From CAWDDA01 sp963813345 (GTDB lineage Bacteria > Acidobacteriota > Blastocatellia > RBC074), in NCBI GenBank assembly GCA_963813345.1, contig CAWEYR010000011.1, forward strand, positions 152,370-216,369: a DNA stretch of 64,000 nucleotides, read 5' to 3'. Every line of letters begins with the position of its first letter. Position 1 is the stretch's first letter. The notes under the pieces were generated by a model. That model saw only the letters and a list, made by a program, of their open reading frames with translations, was not told the origin of the DNA and did no database searches. The position numbers were made by a program, and so were the translations under genes. Below are positions 28,964-38,391 of this stretch, in pieces.

Positions 28964-30913
28964 TTATTGAGTCCTCGCCTGGCCGGGCTGATTGCGCGGT
29001 GCCGCAGGCGGAGCAGATGGCGCAGCCGGTGCAGCCGGTGCAGGAGTCGGACTTGCTGCAGCAGGCGCAGCCGCACCTGACGCCCCGGCCTGTCTTCCTT
29101 GCGGCCCGATCGACTTGATATAGGCGATCAACTGCAAAATACTTTCCTCACTCACCTGACCCTGAAACGTCGGCATTACCGGCTCGTAACCCTTCACAAC
29201 CTTTGCAAGCGGGGTGAGGATCGATTCGCGTATGTATGCCTCGTCAATAGTGACTTTCTGGCCTGTCGCCAGTTCAACCTCGTGCCCAAACACACCTTCG
29301 AGTGCCGGACCTCTCCCCTGTCCATCCGCCTTGTGGCACGTGTTGCACGCGAGACTCGTAAAAAGTTTCTGTCCTGCCTGCACGGGTGAACCCGTAGTCT
29401 CGCCGCCACTGAGCCACGCCTGGTAGGCCGCCGGATCGAGCACAGTCACTTTGCCTATCATTCCAGAGTGATACGAACCGCAGTATTCGGCACAAAACAG
29501 ATGATAGACGCCCGCTTTGGTTGGCTCGAACCAGATGTGCGTGTAGCGTCCGGGCACGACGTCCGCTTTCGTTCTGAAAGCGGGTATGAAGTACGCGTGG
29601 AGCACATCCTCGCTTGTCATCGTCAGCTTGACTCGCCGTCCGAGCGGCACATGGAGCGCATTGATTTCGCGCTGACCATCGGGATGCTGCGCGCGCCACA
29701 TCCATTGCTTGCCGGTGACGAATATCTCGAGCGCTTCCTTCGGCGGACGATAAAGCTTGAAATAGATGCTCGCAGCCCAGACGAAGATTCCGAGGGTGAT
29801 AAATAACGGAATCACAATCCAGGTAATCTCGAGAAACTTCGATTCATGAATTTCAGGCGGAACCTCACCAGCTGAGCGCCGGCGGTATTTGATCGCAAAC
29901 CAGAACTCGAGCGCGGCTATGCCAAGCGAGATCACCAGCGTCATTGCCACCAGGACCAGGTAAAGCGCGTCAACTTCTGCTGCAAAACTCGAAGCCTGCT
30001 CCGGCATCAACGGAAGCTCAATCAGCCCAACCGGCACGAACGCGTTGTGCATGTATCCCATCCTGGCGTTGCTTTTGTTCTTTCCTCGATAGATCAGGAA
30101 CATCGCTCCCATGGCAAGCAGCAAGAGCACCGCGCTCACCCGAATCACGTTCATGATTATCAGACCATATTGTCCAGTCGTCGGGTCGTAGTGATAACAG
30201 AGCAGCAGCACCTGATCAACAATCGATCCAATCTTTCCCGCTGAAGCCTCGACAAGACCCAACCTCAGAAACCGCGGGGAGTATTCGACACCGTAGAAAT
30301 AGCGCGACAAGCGGCCTTCCGGCGTGACCACCATGATTCCGCTCGCATGAGCATACTGGTTCGTCTCCGCATCCCACGCATATCGGAATCCGATCGCCTT
30401 TGTCAGTGCCTTTATCGTCTCTTCATCAGACGTAAGAAAATGCCATCCGTCGGCTGCCTTGGGCTTGCCATAACTCCGAATGTAGGTGTCCTTCTTCTTA
30501 GCCGCCAGCTCAGGCCCCTCGCGCGGATCGAAGCTGAAGGCGATCGCCGTAAAGTCGTCTCCAACCTCGAGCGACATTGCTCTGAGCGACATGACAAAAC
30601 CGCTCAGTATCTGATTGCAAAGCTGAGGACAGTCGTAGAAAACCGGCAATAGCACAACCGGTTTCTTTCCAAAATACTCGCCAAGCTGCCGCTCCTGTCC
30701 TTGCTCGTCCCGGAACTTGAGATCAAGCGGGATCTGCTCATTCAGTCGCTGCTCGATCCCGACTTCATCAAGAATCGCCGGCCTCTTGCTTGCTGGCGTC
30801 GATCGCGGTTGTGAACCTGATGGCGCGGACGGATAACTCGGCTGCGCCATCGCAGCGATGCTTAGAACCAGTAATTGAACGACCAGCGACGCGCCAGTCA
30901 GAAACCGCTTCAT
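28964..30913 (-). CDS. Sco - CoxB - cytochrome c triple fusion
   Basis: One open frame of 649 residues. Residues 1-25 are a signal peptide. Residues about 50-255 are a Sco/SenC copper chaperone with DCPQLC (CxxxC) and the His in YAHASGIMVV, closed by a membrane helix (VSAVLLLLAMGAMFLIYRG). Residues about 300-505 are oxidase subunit II with two membrane segments and the CuA site CAEYCGSYHSGM. Residues about 515-600 are a cytochrome c with CNTCH and a Met ligand in EPVMPTF. A low-complexity Ala/Pro tail ends the protein. Sco and CoxB are usually separate genes. MGYMHNAF at the junction could be an ancestral CoxB start. The surrounding 18 kb has no frameshift, which favours a real fusion. Confidence 0.88.
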   Translation of the reverse strand: MKRFLTGASLVVQLLVLSIAAMAQPSYPSAPSGSQPRSTPASKRPAILDEVGIEQRLNEQIPLDLKFRDEQGQERQLGEYFGKKPVVLLPVFYDCPQLCNQILSGFVMSLRAMSLEVGDDFTAIAFSFDPREGPELAAKKKDTYIRSYGKPKAADGWHFLTSDEETIKALTKAIGFRYAWDAETNQYAHASGIMVVTPEGRLSRYFYGVEYSPRFLRLGLVEASAGKIGSIVDQVLLLCYHYDPTTGQYGLIIMNVIRVSAVLLLLAMGAMFLIYRGKNKSNARMGYMHNAFVPVGLIELPLMPEQASSFAAEVDALYLVLVAMTLVISLGIAALEFWFAIKYRRRSAGEVPPEIHESKFLEITWIVIPLFITLGIFVWAASIYFKLYRPPKEALEIFVTGKQWMWRAQHPDGQREINALHVPLGRRVKLTMTSEDVLHAYFIPAFRTKADVVPGRYTHIWFEPTKAGVYHLFCAEYCGSYHSGMIGKVTVLDPAAYQAWLSGGETTGSPVQAGQKLFTSLACNTCHKADGQGRGPALEGVFGHEVELATGQKVTIDEAYIRESILTPLAKVVKGYEPVMPTFQGQVSEESILQLIAYIKSIGPQGRQAGASGAAAPAAASPTPAPAAPAAPSAPPAAPRNQPGQARTQ

Positions 30914-30916
30914 TGT

Positions 30917-31450
30917 TTAATGCCTCGTTACAGGTGCTCCCTCAACTACTGGTTTGGCCGCAGGTGGTGCAGAACCCGGCGTTGTTGGAACGACGGCAGG
31001 ACCGGTGGCAGATGCAATCCCGCGTTCAAGGATGAGTTTCCGTGCCTGGTCGATCGGGATGCGCACGATGCCGGCCTCGCGATTGACCCACGCGTAGCTG
31101 TGAACCTTGGCGTTCTGTTCTTCGCGATACAGTTTCAGATCAACCTCAGGGAGTTCCTGACTTCCGGGCGCGCCCTGAAGACGCGGTCCTGGCGGGAGTC
31201 GCTGCGTCCCCGGCGGATTGACCCGCGACGCAGGTGGCAGCTCAAGTGACTGCTCGCGTTCCTCAAAGAAGTCCGACAAGAACTTCATCGCCACGAGAAC
31301 AATGACTGTTCCCAGTACGAGAACTCCGATGTACTTCAGAAGCATCGAAGCGCTGACATCGCTCGTCTCATGCTTCGTGTCAGGGTTTGCAATATGCGAA
31401 ACGTCGGGCGTCTCTTCGGGCTCAGAATGATGTCTACCGTGGTCTGTCAT
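30917..31450 (-). CDS. small membrane protein of the act-cox operon
   Basis: The product has 177 residues: a His/acid-rich N-terminus, one membrane helix (LLKYIGVLVLGTVIVLVAMKF, about 37-58), then a Pro-rich periplasmic region with VDLKLYREEQNAKVHSYAWVNREAGIVRIPIDQA near 103-140. Proteins of this outline occur between ACIII and oxidase genes in other bacteria. The role, perhaps assembly or supercomplex contact, is inferred from position. It starts 94 bases after actF and ends 3 bases before the Sco-CoxB gene. Confidence 0.8.
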   Translation of the reverse strand: MTDHGRHHSEPEETPDVSHIANPDTKHETSDVSASMLLKYIGVLVLGTVIVLVAMKFLSDFFEEREQSLELPPASRVNPPGTQRLPPGPRLQGAPGSQELPEVDLKLYREEQNAKVHSYAWVNREAGIVRIPIDQARKLILERGIASATGPAVVPTTPGSAPPAAKPVVEGAPVTRH

Positions 31451-31543
31451 ACGTTAGTCTTTATGTAAGAAGGTACGTTTTACTCGCCTTCAGGCGGATA
31501 TCAGCTGCAACAGATGCGCTGAAGCGGTTGAACGTCCGATAAC

Positions 31544-32728
31544 CTAATGCGAATGCACCGTAAGCGCGGCCTCCAATTGAGGGTCGTGTACGGGCACTAG
31601 CGAACGGCTCTGCAAATACCGGCAGAAGAACCACAGCCAGATTCCACCTACGCCCACCGTGGCCGCAACGTACATCCATATCCCTGATAAGCGTGAATCC
31701 TTGAACTCAGGCGCTACCAGCCATACCAGGTCAAAGAAACGCATCACGAGAAGCAGACCAGCGACCCAGATGAGGCGCCGTCCATGTTTTTTCAGATCGC
31801 GTGATAACAGAATCAAAAACGGCAAAGCGAAATGCGCGATCAGCAGAGTCCATGAAAGATAGCTCCAGGGAGGACTCCAGCGTCGCAAGTACCACGGCGT
31901 CTCTTCAGGAAGATTCGCAGCCCAGATGATCACCAGCTGTGAATAGCTGAAATAGGCCCACAGCATGACGAGCGCAAAAAGGAGCATACCCAGATCGTGG
32001 AAATGGGATGAGCGGAAGACGTGGTCCATCGGCTCGCGCCGTGAAAGATTGACCGCAACCACGATCGTGAGCCCGATCGCGGTGATTCCCTGCCCCGCTA
32101 TCACCATCAGTCCATAGATCGTCGAGTACCAGTGCGGATCGAGTGACATCATCCAGTCAAACGCCGCGAACGTCATTGTCAGTCCATATGCGAGGACGCC
32201 AGGACCGCTCCAGTCAGCCATCCTTTGCCGCTTGGCATGATCTCCCGATTCATCGTGCGCCTTTGAGAGCCGGCTCAAGGTCGACGAAAGGAACCACCAA
32301 ACCAGGAAATAGACACCAGTGCGAATCAGGAAGAATGGAATGTTCAGATACGGCTGCTTCTGCTGCAGGATCGGGTCGGCTGCAACCGCATCGGCATGAC
32401 TCCAATGGTAGAGACTGTGCATTCCAAGGACGACAGGCACGAAGAGGATCAACCCGAGCGGGAACACAGTTCGCGAGGCAGCCTCGAAAATCCGGCGCGT
32501 AACGACGCCCCAGGTTCCACCAGTCAGATACTGGATCATGAGGAATCCAAGACATCCGAGAGCGGCACCAATCCAGTAAACAAAACCGACAAGATAAGCC
32601 CTGAAAAACAGGTCGCGATCAAGAAAGAAACCCACAGCAAGCGCCGCAAGACCCACGACGCCGGCAATCAGCGCGCGCGATCCGATGCGACCCACTTCAG
32701 GCGGTGCGTTGTATGAATTAGTCAGCAT
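31544..32728 (-). CDS. actF: alternative complex III quinol-side membrane subunit ActF
   Basis: The product has 394 residues and about ten membrane segments, a shorter relative of ActC. Typical features are GMHSLYHWSHADAVAADPIL, DWMMSLDPHWYSTIYGL and FSYSQLVIIWAANLPEETPWYLRR. It belongs to the membrane core of quinol:cytochrome c oxidoreductase. Its ATG shares one base with the actE stop (TGATG). Confidence 0.93.
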   Translation of the reverse strand: MLTNSYNAPPEVGRIGSRALIAGVVGLAALAVGFFLDRDLFFRAYLVGFVYWIGAALGCLGFLMIQYLTGGTWGVVTRRIFEAASRTVFPLGLILFVPVVLGMHSLYHWSHADAVAADPILQQKQPYLNIPFFLIRTGVYFLVWWFLSSTLSRLSKAHDESGDHAKRQRMADWSGPGVLAYGLTMTFAAFDWMMSLDPHWYSTIYGLMVIAGQGITAIGLTIVVAVNLSRREPMDHVFRSSHFHDLGMLLFALVMLWAYFSYSQLVIIWAANLPEETPWYLRRWSPPWSYLSWTLLIAHFALPFLILLSRDLKKHGRRLIWVAGLLLVMRFFDLVWLVAPEFKDSRLSGIWMYVAATVGVGGIWLWFFCRYLQSRSLVPVHDPQLEAALTVHSH

Positions 32729-33339
32729 CAGTGGCGCACACCTCCGTGAGGTTGTGGTTGTGCGGTCTCCGGCCCTTTCTCAAGTTTTGCTCTCTCTTCG
32801 GGCGGCACATCATCGACCTTCGCGTGCTGGCTCAGTTGAAGCACGCGGATGTATGCCGCGACCTTCCAGCGGTCTTCAACTGTCAGCTTGTCAGAGTAAC
32901 TGGGCATGGCGCCGAACCCATTCGACATCACGTCAACAAAATAACTTGCCGGCGAATTGCGAAGGCGTTCTTCGTGGTATGACGGCGGCTTCTTTAGCCC
33001 GCGCCTCACGATCATCCCGTCACCATCGCCAAGCATGCTATGGCACGGAGCGCAGTTGATGTTGAACCTGTTTTGCCCGCGCGCCAGAACCTCGTCCGTG
33101 ATCGCAAATGGAAATGCATCCTTCGCAGCAGGTGCACCTGCAGGAGTTCCGGCAGCCGGAGATGGGGTCGGCAGCAGCGATCCTCTCGCCACCGTCCCTT
33201 CAACCGGAGCGCGCATTCCGCCCGCCTCATACGCCTCATATCTCGGGTTGTCGTGCATATCCTGTCTGCACGCGGCAACCACGAGAGCGCAAGTTGCGAC
33301 CGCGAGGAATTTCCAGAATGTCTTTTCAATTCTCAACAT
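32728..33339 (-). CDS. actE: alternative complex III monoheme cytochrome c ActE
   Basis: ATG 33339 is chosen because it starts a lipoprotein signal (FLAVATCALVVAACRQD, lipobox Cys about residue 23). The longer open frame upstream is only the overlap with actD. CAPCH (about 108) is the single heme site, and Met in GAMPSYSDKL is the likely sixth ligand. The 203-residue protein is probably the electron exit of ACIII toward the oxidase. It overlaps actD by 14 bases. Confidence 0.9.
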   Translation of the reverse strand: MLRIEKTFWKFLAVATCALVVAACRQDMHDNPRYEAYEAGGMRAPVEGTVARGSLLPTPSPAAGTPAGAPAAKDAFPFAITDEVLARGQNRFNINCAPCHSMLGDGDGMIVRRGLKKPPSYHEERLRNSPASYFVDVMSNGFGAMPSYSDKLTVEDRWKVAAYIRVLQLSQHAKVDDVPPEERAKLEKGPETAQPQPHGGVRH

Positions 33340-33865
33340 CTGAAACCTCGTTCGCCCCGAGACTCTCGAGGAACTTTCTTGTCGCAAAAGCGTCAAACAT
33401 CGGGTCTTTTGCCTCGATGCAGAGGAAGAAATGTGTCCTTGATGCAAGTTCGAACCTGGGCGTGTTGAAGACCGGATGATAGGGCATCGGCAATCCATTG
33501 AGCCCAAGCATTCCGAACACTGCACCGAAAGCTGCCAGTAGTACCACCATCTCAAATGTCACCGGTACCATCACCGGCCAGCTCAGCATTGGGCGCCCTC
33601 CGACATTGAGCGGATAATCGATAGCAGCAGTCCATACCTGGAGAGCAGTACCTGCCAGGAAGCCGATAATTCCTCCACCAAGTACGCACAGTGCAACGCT
33701 GTTCTTTCTAAAGCCGATGGCTTCGGAGAGTTCCTCGATCGCGAAAGGGGTGTACGCGTCCATCTTCCGATAGCCGCGCTCATAGGCCTTCTTTGCTGCC
33801 GCGGTGATCGTGGTCGGATCGTCAAACTCGGCCATCAGACCGTAGAGTCCAGGTTCTTTTTTCAT
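33326..33865 (-). CDS. actD: alternative complex III subunit ActD (DUF3341)
   Basis: The product has 179 residues. An N-terminal soluble part (GLYGLMAEFDDPTTITAAAKKAYERGYRKMDAYTPF) is followed by two membrane segments (about 58-80, 100-122) and the motif LPMPYHPVFNTPRF. This is the DUF3341 pattern of ActD. It overlaps actC by 4 bases at its start. Confidence 0.93.
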   Translation of the reverse strand: MKKEPGLYGLMAEFDDPTTITAAAKKAYERGYRKMDAYTPFAIEELSEAIGFRKNSVALCVLGGGIIGFLAGTALQVWTAAIDYPLNVGGRPMLSWPVMVPVTFEMVVLLAAFGAVFGMLGLNGLPMPYHPVFNTPRFELASRTHFFLCIEAKDPMFDAFATRKFLESLGANEVSDVEN

Positions 33866-35322
33866 GCCGGGCTCTCCTGCTGGCCACCTGTCGGCGGAAG
33901 GACCGGTGTTGTTTTCGGGTGATGCTCAGCTTCCTTGACCTTCGACTCGGGAAGCAGCGTCCTCATCTCGAAGATCGCAATCATCGGAAGGAATCGGATA
34001 AAGAGGAACATGAGCGTGAGGAAGAACCCGATAGTTCCGAAGAACATCGAAAAGTCGAAGATCGTCGGCTTGTACATCGCCCACGACGATGGCAGATAGT
34101 CACGGTGCAGACTCACCACGATAATCACAAATCGCTCGAGCCACATTCCGACGTTGATGAACATCGACACAATGAAGAGTACAAGCGTGCTCTGGCGGTA
34201 TTTCTTGATCCACAACACTTGAGGAACGGCAATGTTGCACAGAATCAGGATCCAGTACATATACCAGTACGGGCCGAAGATCCGATTGTGCATCATGTAT
34301 CCTTCATAGGTGTTCGCGCTGTACCACGCCGCAAACAGCTCCATGGCGTAACCGTAGGCGACGATCAGTCCGGTCGCCAGCATTACCTTCGCCATGTTGC
34401 GCAGGTGCCGGTCCGTAATGAATCCCTCGAGTCCGTAGAACTTGCGGATCGGAATTCCAAGCGTCAGCACCATCGCAAATCCGGCATAGATCGCACCGGC
34501 AACGAAGTATGGCGGGAAGACCGTCGTGTGCCAGCCCGGAATTACGCTCACAGCAAAGTCGATACTGACGATCGAGTGAACCGAGAGCACAAGCGGCGTC
34601 GAAAGTCCGGCTAGCAGCAGATATGCTGTCTCGTAACGGCTCCAGTGCCGTGCCGACCCGCGCCAACCCATTGCCAGTGCCCCGTAAACAATCTTGACCC
34701 ACTTTTTCTGCGCGCGGTCCCTGAGTGTTGCCAGGTCCGGCAGCAGGCCAATAAACCAGAAAAGCGCCGAGACGGTCGCATACGTCGTTACCGCGAAGAC
34801 GTCGAACATCAGCGGGCTTCTGAAATTTGGCCACATTCCCATCGTATTCGGGTACGGGAAGAGCCAGTAGTCGACCCACGGTCGTCCGGTATGGAGAGCA
34901 GGAAACATGCCGGCGCACGCAACTGCGAAGAGCGTCATCGCCTCGGCAAATCTGTTGATCGAAGTCCGCCAACTCTGTCTCAGTAACAGAAGAATCGCGG
35001 AAATCAGCGTTCCGGCATGTCCGATTCCAATCCACCAGACAAAGTTGATGATGTCGAATGCCCATCCGACCGGCACATTATTGCCCCAGATACCTACGCC
35101 CTTGAGGACGAGGTAGGCAATCGTATTGAGCATCGCCAGCATGAAGAGGAACGAAATCCCAAAACCGACCATCCACCCACGTGGTGTCCCTTTACGGAGC
35201 ACGATCATGCTGATCTTGTCAGTGATCGTCGAGAACGTATGTCCCGGCTCAATCACCGGCGGTGGTCCGAACGGCGTGCTTCGCAGTTCACTCGTCGGTC
35301 GTTCTTTTAAGGCTTCAGCCAT
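33862..35322 (-). CDS. actC: alternative complex III NrfD-like quinol-binding subunit ActC
   Basis: The product has 486 residues and ten membrane segments of the NrfD/PsrC type. Visible landmarks are FVWWIGIGHAGTLISAILLL, VSIDFAVSVIPGWHTTVFPPYFVAGAIY and WLERFVIIVVSLHRDYLPSSW. It is the main quinol-binding core of ACIII. It overlaps actB by 8 bases. Confidence 0.95.
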   Translation of the reverse strand: MAEALKERPTSELRSTPFGPPPVIEPGHTFSTITDKISMIVLRKGTPRGWMVGFGISFLFMLAMLNTIAYLVLKGVGIWGNNVPVGWAFDIINFVWWIGIGHAGTLISAILLLLRQSWRTSINRFAEAMTLFAVACAGMFPALHTGRPWVDYWLFPYPNTMGMWPNFRSPLMFDVFAVTTYATVSALFWFIGLLPDLATLRDRAQKKWVKIVYGALAMGWRGSARHWSRYETAYLLLAGLSTPLVLSVHSIVSIDFAVSVIPGWHTTVFPPYFVAGAIYAGFAMVLTLGIPIRKFYGLEGFITDRHLRNMAKVMLATGLIVAYGYAMELFAAWYSANTYEGYMMHNRIFGPYWYMYWILILCNIAVPQVLWIKKYRQSTLVLFIVSMFINVGMWLERFVIIVVSLHRDYLPSSWAMYKPTIFDFSMFFGTIGFFLTLMFLFIRFLPMIAIFEMRTLLPESKVKEAEHHPKTTPVLPPTGGQQESPA

Positions 35323-38300
35323 GATGGCTCTCCTGACCCGCAGGTGTCGTTTCGAGCTCGCTTGAAGGGTTACGCACGGCAGCGAGATAGCTTGTCCTCG
35401 GTCTCGTCCCTACCTCAGCAAGAACGCCATAGCTTCGCGGCTCTTTTTGGAGTTTAGCCACGCGGCTCTCGGGATCGTTCAGATTGCCAAAGATAAGCGC
35501 TTCTGTCGGACACGTCTGCTGGCAGGCAGTCAGGATCTCTCCGTCCCTGATCTGCCGCTCCTCCTTCTCCGATTCAATCTTCGCGTGCATAATCCGCTGC
35601 ACGCAGTAAGTGCATTTCTCCATGACACCACGACTGCGCACTGTCACTTCGGGATTGCGCTGATACTTGAAGCTGGGAGTGTCGTAGTCCGTATACAACA
35701 GGTAATTGAAGCGTCGAACCTTGTACGGACAGTTGTTCGCACAATACCGTGTGCCAACGCAGCGGTTGTAGACCTGAACATTCAGCCCTTCGGCATCGTG
35801 GACTGTGGCATTGACCGGACAGACGACTTCGCACGGCGCCTGTTCGCAATGCTGGCACATCATCGGCTGAAACACGGTCTGAGGATCGTTGATCGAGCCT
35901 TTGAAGTAGGTGTCGATTCGCAGCCAGTGCATCTCGCGGTTTCTGCGCACAAGATCCTTGCCGACGACGGCAATGTTATTTTCGGCCTGACAGGCGATGA
36001 CACACGCGTTGCACCCCACGCACGCGTTGAGATCGACCGCCATTCCCCACTTGTAGCCCTTGTATTCGTAATAGGGATACAACGAAAGCGATTCCGGGGG
36101 ATCGTGCTTGTGTCCGTGAAAGAGCGACTTCGGGTCTTTCTTGTAGTTCTCAAGCTTACCAATGCGCACGATCTGCCGTTCTTCTAATCCCTCAATCGCA
36201 AAATGCTGTTGAGTCGTGGCCAGATCTTCATGCCCTGCTGTCTGCGTGACTTTTACTCCTGAAGCAATCCACGGTTGATCAACAGTCTTGAGCGGGTATG
36301 CGCTGTAGCCGATTCCCGTGCCGGTGTGGCCAGCGCGCGTGCGGCCATAACCCAGAAAAACGGTAACCGAATCGTGCGCGTGACCCGGTTGGATCCATAC
36401 TGGAGCGGATACCTTTCGCCCCTGAAACTCGATCTCGATAACTCTGCCGTTCGCTTCGTGGGCCTTGCCTTCCGCCGCAAGGCTGAGCCGCTTTTCGGCT
36501 GTCTCGGCACTTATCAACGCGACATTGTCCCAGGTCAGCTTTGTGATCGGCTTCGGGAGCTCCTGCAGCCAGCCGTTGTTCGCGAACCTTCCATCGTAAA
36601 CGGTAGGGTCCGGACGAAACACAACTTCAAGATCAGTACGCTTCGCTGGCGGTTTGAGCGATGACGCCCATCCGGCTCCTGGCGCGAGCTCCTTTGCAGG
36701 CAGGGCTGAACCCGCGACTACTCCATCGTGAAGAGCCTTTCGCCAGGCTTCCTCAAAATTCGCTCCCATTCGCGTCTTCCAGTATTCTCGAACCACGTCA
36801 AGAGAACTTTGACCCGCCTTATTGAGCATCACGGCCAACAGCTCGTGATAAGTCCTTCCGTTGTACATTGGTTGGACCAGCGGCTGCACGATCGATACCG
36901 TTCCGTCATATGCTCTCGTATCCGACCATCCCTCAAGATAGTGTGCCTCGGGTACGTGCCACTGGCAGTATTCCGAAGTCTCATCATTGAAGCTGCTCAT
37001 ATGAATGCGAAGAGGCACTTTCTTAAGAGCCTCAACGAAATTGAGATCGCCTGGAGCGTTGTAGACGGGATTTCCGCCGAGAATCACAAGGAGCTCAACC
37101 TTACCCGCGTTCATCTCTCCGACGAGCTCGCGGAGAGCGATTCCCTGCTCCTGCGGTCTCAACTCGAGGGTATCGGTGTGAATTACAGTCGAACCCGAAT
37201 TCCCAAGTGAGTGATTGATGACGTGAGCAAGCGCGTGCACCGACGCCGTCTGATATGGTCCCGGGATAATAACGCTGCGACCGCGATGATTTCGGAGATC
37301 ATTGGCAACAGCCGTTGCCCATTTGTCTTCGGCGCCACTCAGTTGCGGTACCGATCCCGGCATCCCTGTGATCCCGCCGAGCTTGGCGGCGATCAGAAGG
37401 GCGAGCGACTCGATGTCACTCGACCGTATCCCGATTCTATGGTCTGCCTTGGCGCCGGTAGAAGTGAGCGAGCTTTCGGCTGCATAGAAGCGAGACATCT
37501 CCTGCCGTCCTTCGTCGAGCCTGCGCTTCTTGACGAATTCACGCGCGTAACGCAATGACCCTGGCCCGCTCGTCAGGAAATCCGAGTCGAGTGCAACAAT
37601 GACATCGGCATTCTCAAGCCGGTAATAAGTGTTGGCAAACTGGCCGAACGCCAGCCTGGCTCCAGTCCTCGAACCATCTCCTCCGGCTGCGTCGTATTGA
37701 ACGAGCTTTGCCTGAGGCATCTCGGTCAGGAGTTGATCAAGCTGCGACGCGAGAGTCGGTGATACTACGCTCTCGCTCAGGATTCTGAGTCCGCTTCCCT
37801 GTTTGCCTCGCTGCGCGTCCATCGCGGCTCTCGTGACACTCAGAAAGTCGCCCCAGGCGCGGGTATCGCCAATATAGGTCACAGTCTGCGAGCGATCAGG
37901 GTCATACATTGTCAGGACCGACCCCTGCGCCAGAACGCTTGCCGCACCAAGACTCGCCGGATGATCCGGATTGCCTTCGATCTTTGTCGGACGGCCATCG
38001 TGAGCTTCGACGAGCAAACCTTCGGCTGCGCCTCCGAGCGTCATGGCCGTCGCGTAATACTGGGCTTTGCCGGGCGTAAGTCCGGCAGGATTCTCGACGT
38101 AAGGAACGATGTGTTCTTTCGGCTGAACTGTGCAGCCGGTAAGCCCTGCAAATGCCAGCGAGGCACTCATCAGCTTGAGAAAGCTTCGCCGGCCGGCCGG
38201 ATCGTTCCATTCGGCGGCTCCAGGAGGAAACTCCCTGTGGAGGTACTCCTTGAATGCTTCCGTCTCCGCAAGCTCCTCGAGGCTTCGCCAGAATTCGCGC

Positions 38301-38365
38301 CCGTGAGCACCTTCAAGTTGCTCACGAAACGAGGCGAGATCGTGGTGATGGTCTCCGTTTGACAT
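35315..38365 (-). CDS. actB: alternative complex III iron-sulfur / molybdopterin-like subunit ActB
   Basis: The product has 1016 residues. A Tat signal (GRRSFLKLMSASLAFAGL, about 58-75) lies after a long N-terminal stretch, as usual in ActB. Residues about 100-710 resemble a molybdopterin oxidoreductase domain, which in ACIII lacks the cofactor. Residues about 765-960 carry ferredoxin motifs: CVGCNACVIACQ, CQHCEQAPCEVVCP, CVGTRYCANNCP and CTYCVQR with CQQTCP. These bind four clusters. It faces the periplasm and passes electrons to the heme subunits. Confidence 0.95.
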   Translation of the reverse strand: MSNGDHHHDLASFREQLEGAHGREFWRSLEELAETEAFKEYLHREFPPGAAEWNDPAGRRSFLKLMSASLAFAGLTGCTVQPKEHIVPYVENPAGLTPGKAQYYATAMTLGGAAEGLLVEAHDGRPTKIEGNPDHPASLGAASVLAQGSVLTMYDPDRSQTVTYIGDTRAWGDFLSVTRAAMDAQRGKQGSGLRILSESVVSPTLASQLDQLLTEMPQAKLVQYDAAGGDGSRTGARLAFGQFANTYYRLENADVIVALDSDFLTSGPGSLRYAREFVKKRRLDEGRQEMSRFYAAESSLTSTGAKADHRIGIRSSDIESLALLIAAKLGGITGMPGSVPQLSGAEDKWATAVANDLRNHRGRSVIIPGPYQTASVHALAHVINHSLGNSGSTVIHTDTLELRPQEQGIALRELVGEMNAGKVELLVILGGNPVYNAPGDLNFVEALKKVPLRIHMSSFNDETSEYCQWHVPEAHYLEGWSDTRAYDGTVSIVQPLVQPMYNGRTYHELLAVMLNKAGQSSLDVVREYWKTRMGANFEEAWRKALHDGVVAGSALPAKELAPGAGWASSLKPPAKRTDLEVVFRPDPTVYDGRFANNGWLQELPKPITKLTWDNVALISAETAEKRLSLAAEGKAHEANGRVIEIEFQGRKVSAPVWIQPGHAHDSVTVFLGYGRTRAGHTGTGIGYSAYPLKTVDQPWIASGVKVTQTAGHEDLATTQQHFAIEGLEERQIVRIGKLENYKKDPKSLFHGHKHDPPESLSLYPYYEYKGYKWGMAVDLNACVGCNACVIACQAENNIAVVGKDLVRRNREMHWLRIDTYFKGSINDPQTVFQPMMCQHCEQAPCEVVCPVNATVHDAEGLNVQVYNRCVGTRYCANNCPYKVRRFNYLLYTDYDTPSFKYQRNPEVTVRSRGVMEKCTYCVQRIMHAKIESEKEERQIRDGEILTACQQTCPTEALIFGNLNDPESRVAKLQKEPRSYGVLAEVGTRPRTSYLAAVRNPSSELETTPAGQESHHG

Positions 38366-38391
38366 CGAGTTCTTTTCTCTTTTCGGGCTGG

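Noticed and set aside
33919..34614. Plus-strand ORF of 231 codons
   Set aside because: Antisense shadow of actC; the codon pattern mirrors the real gene.
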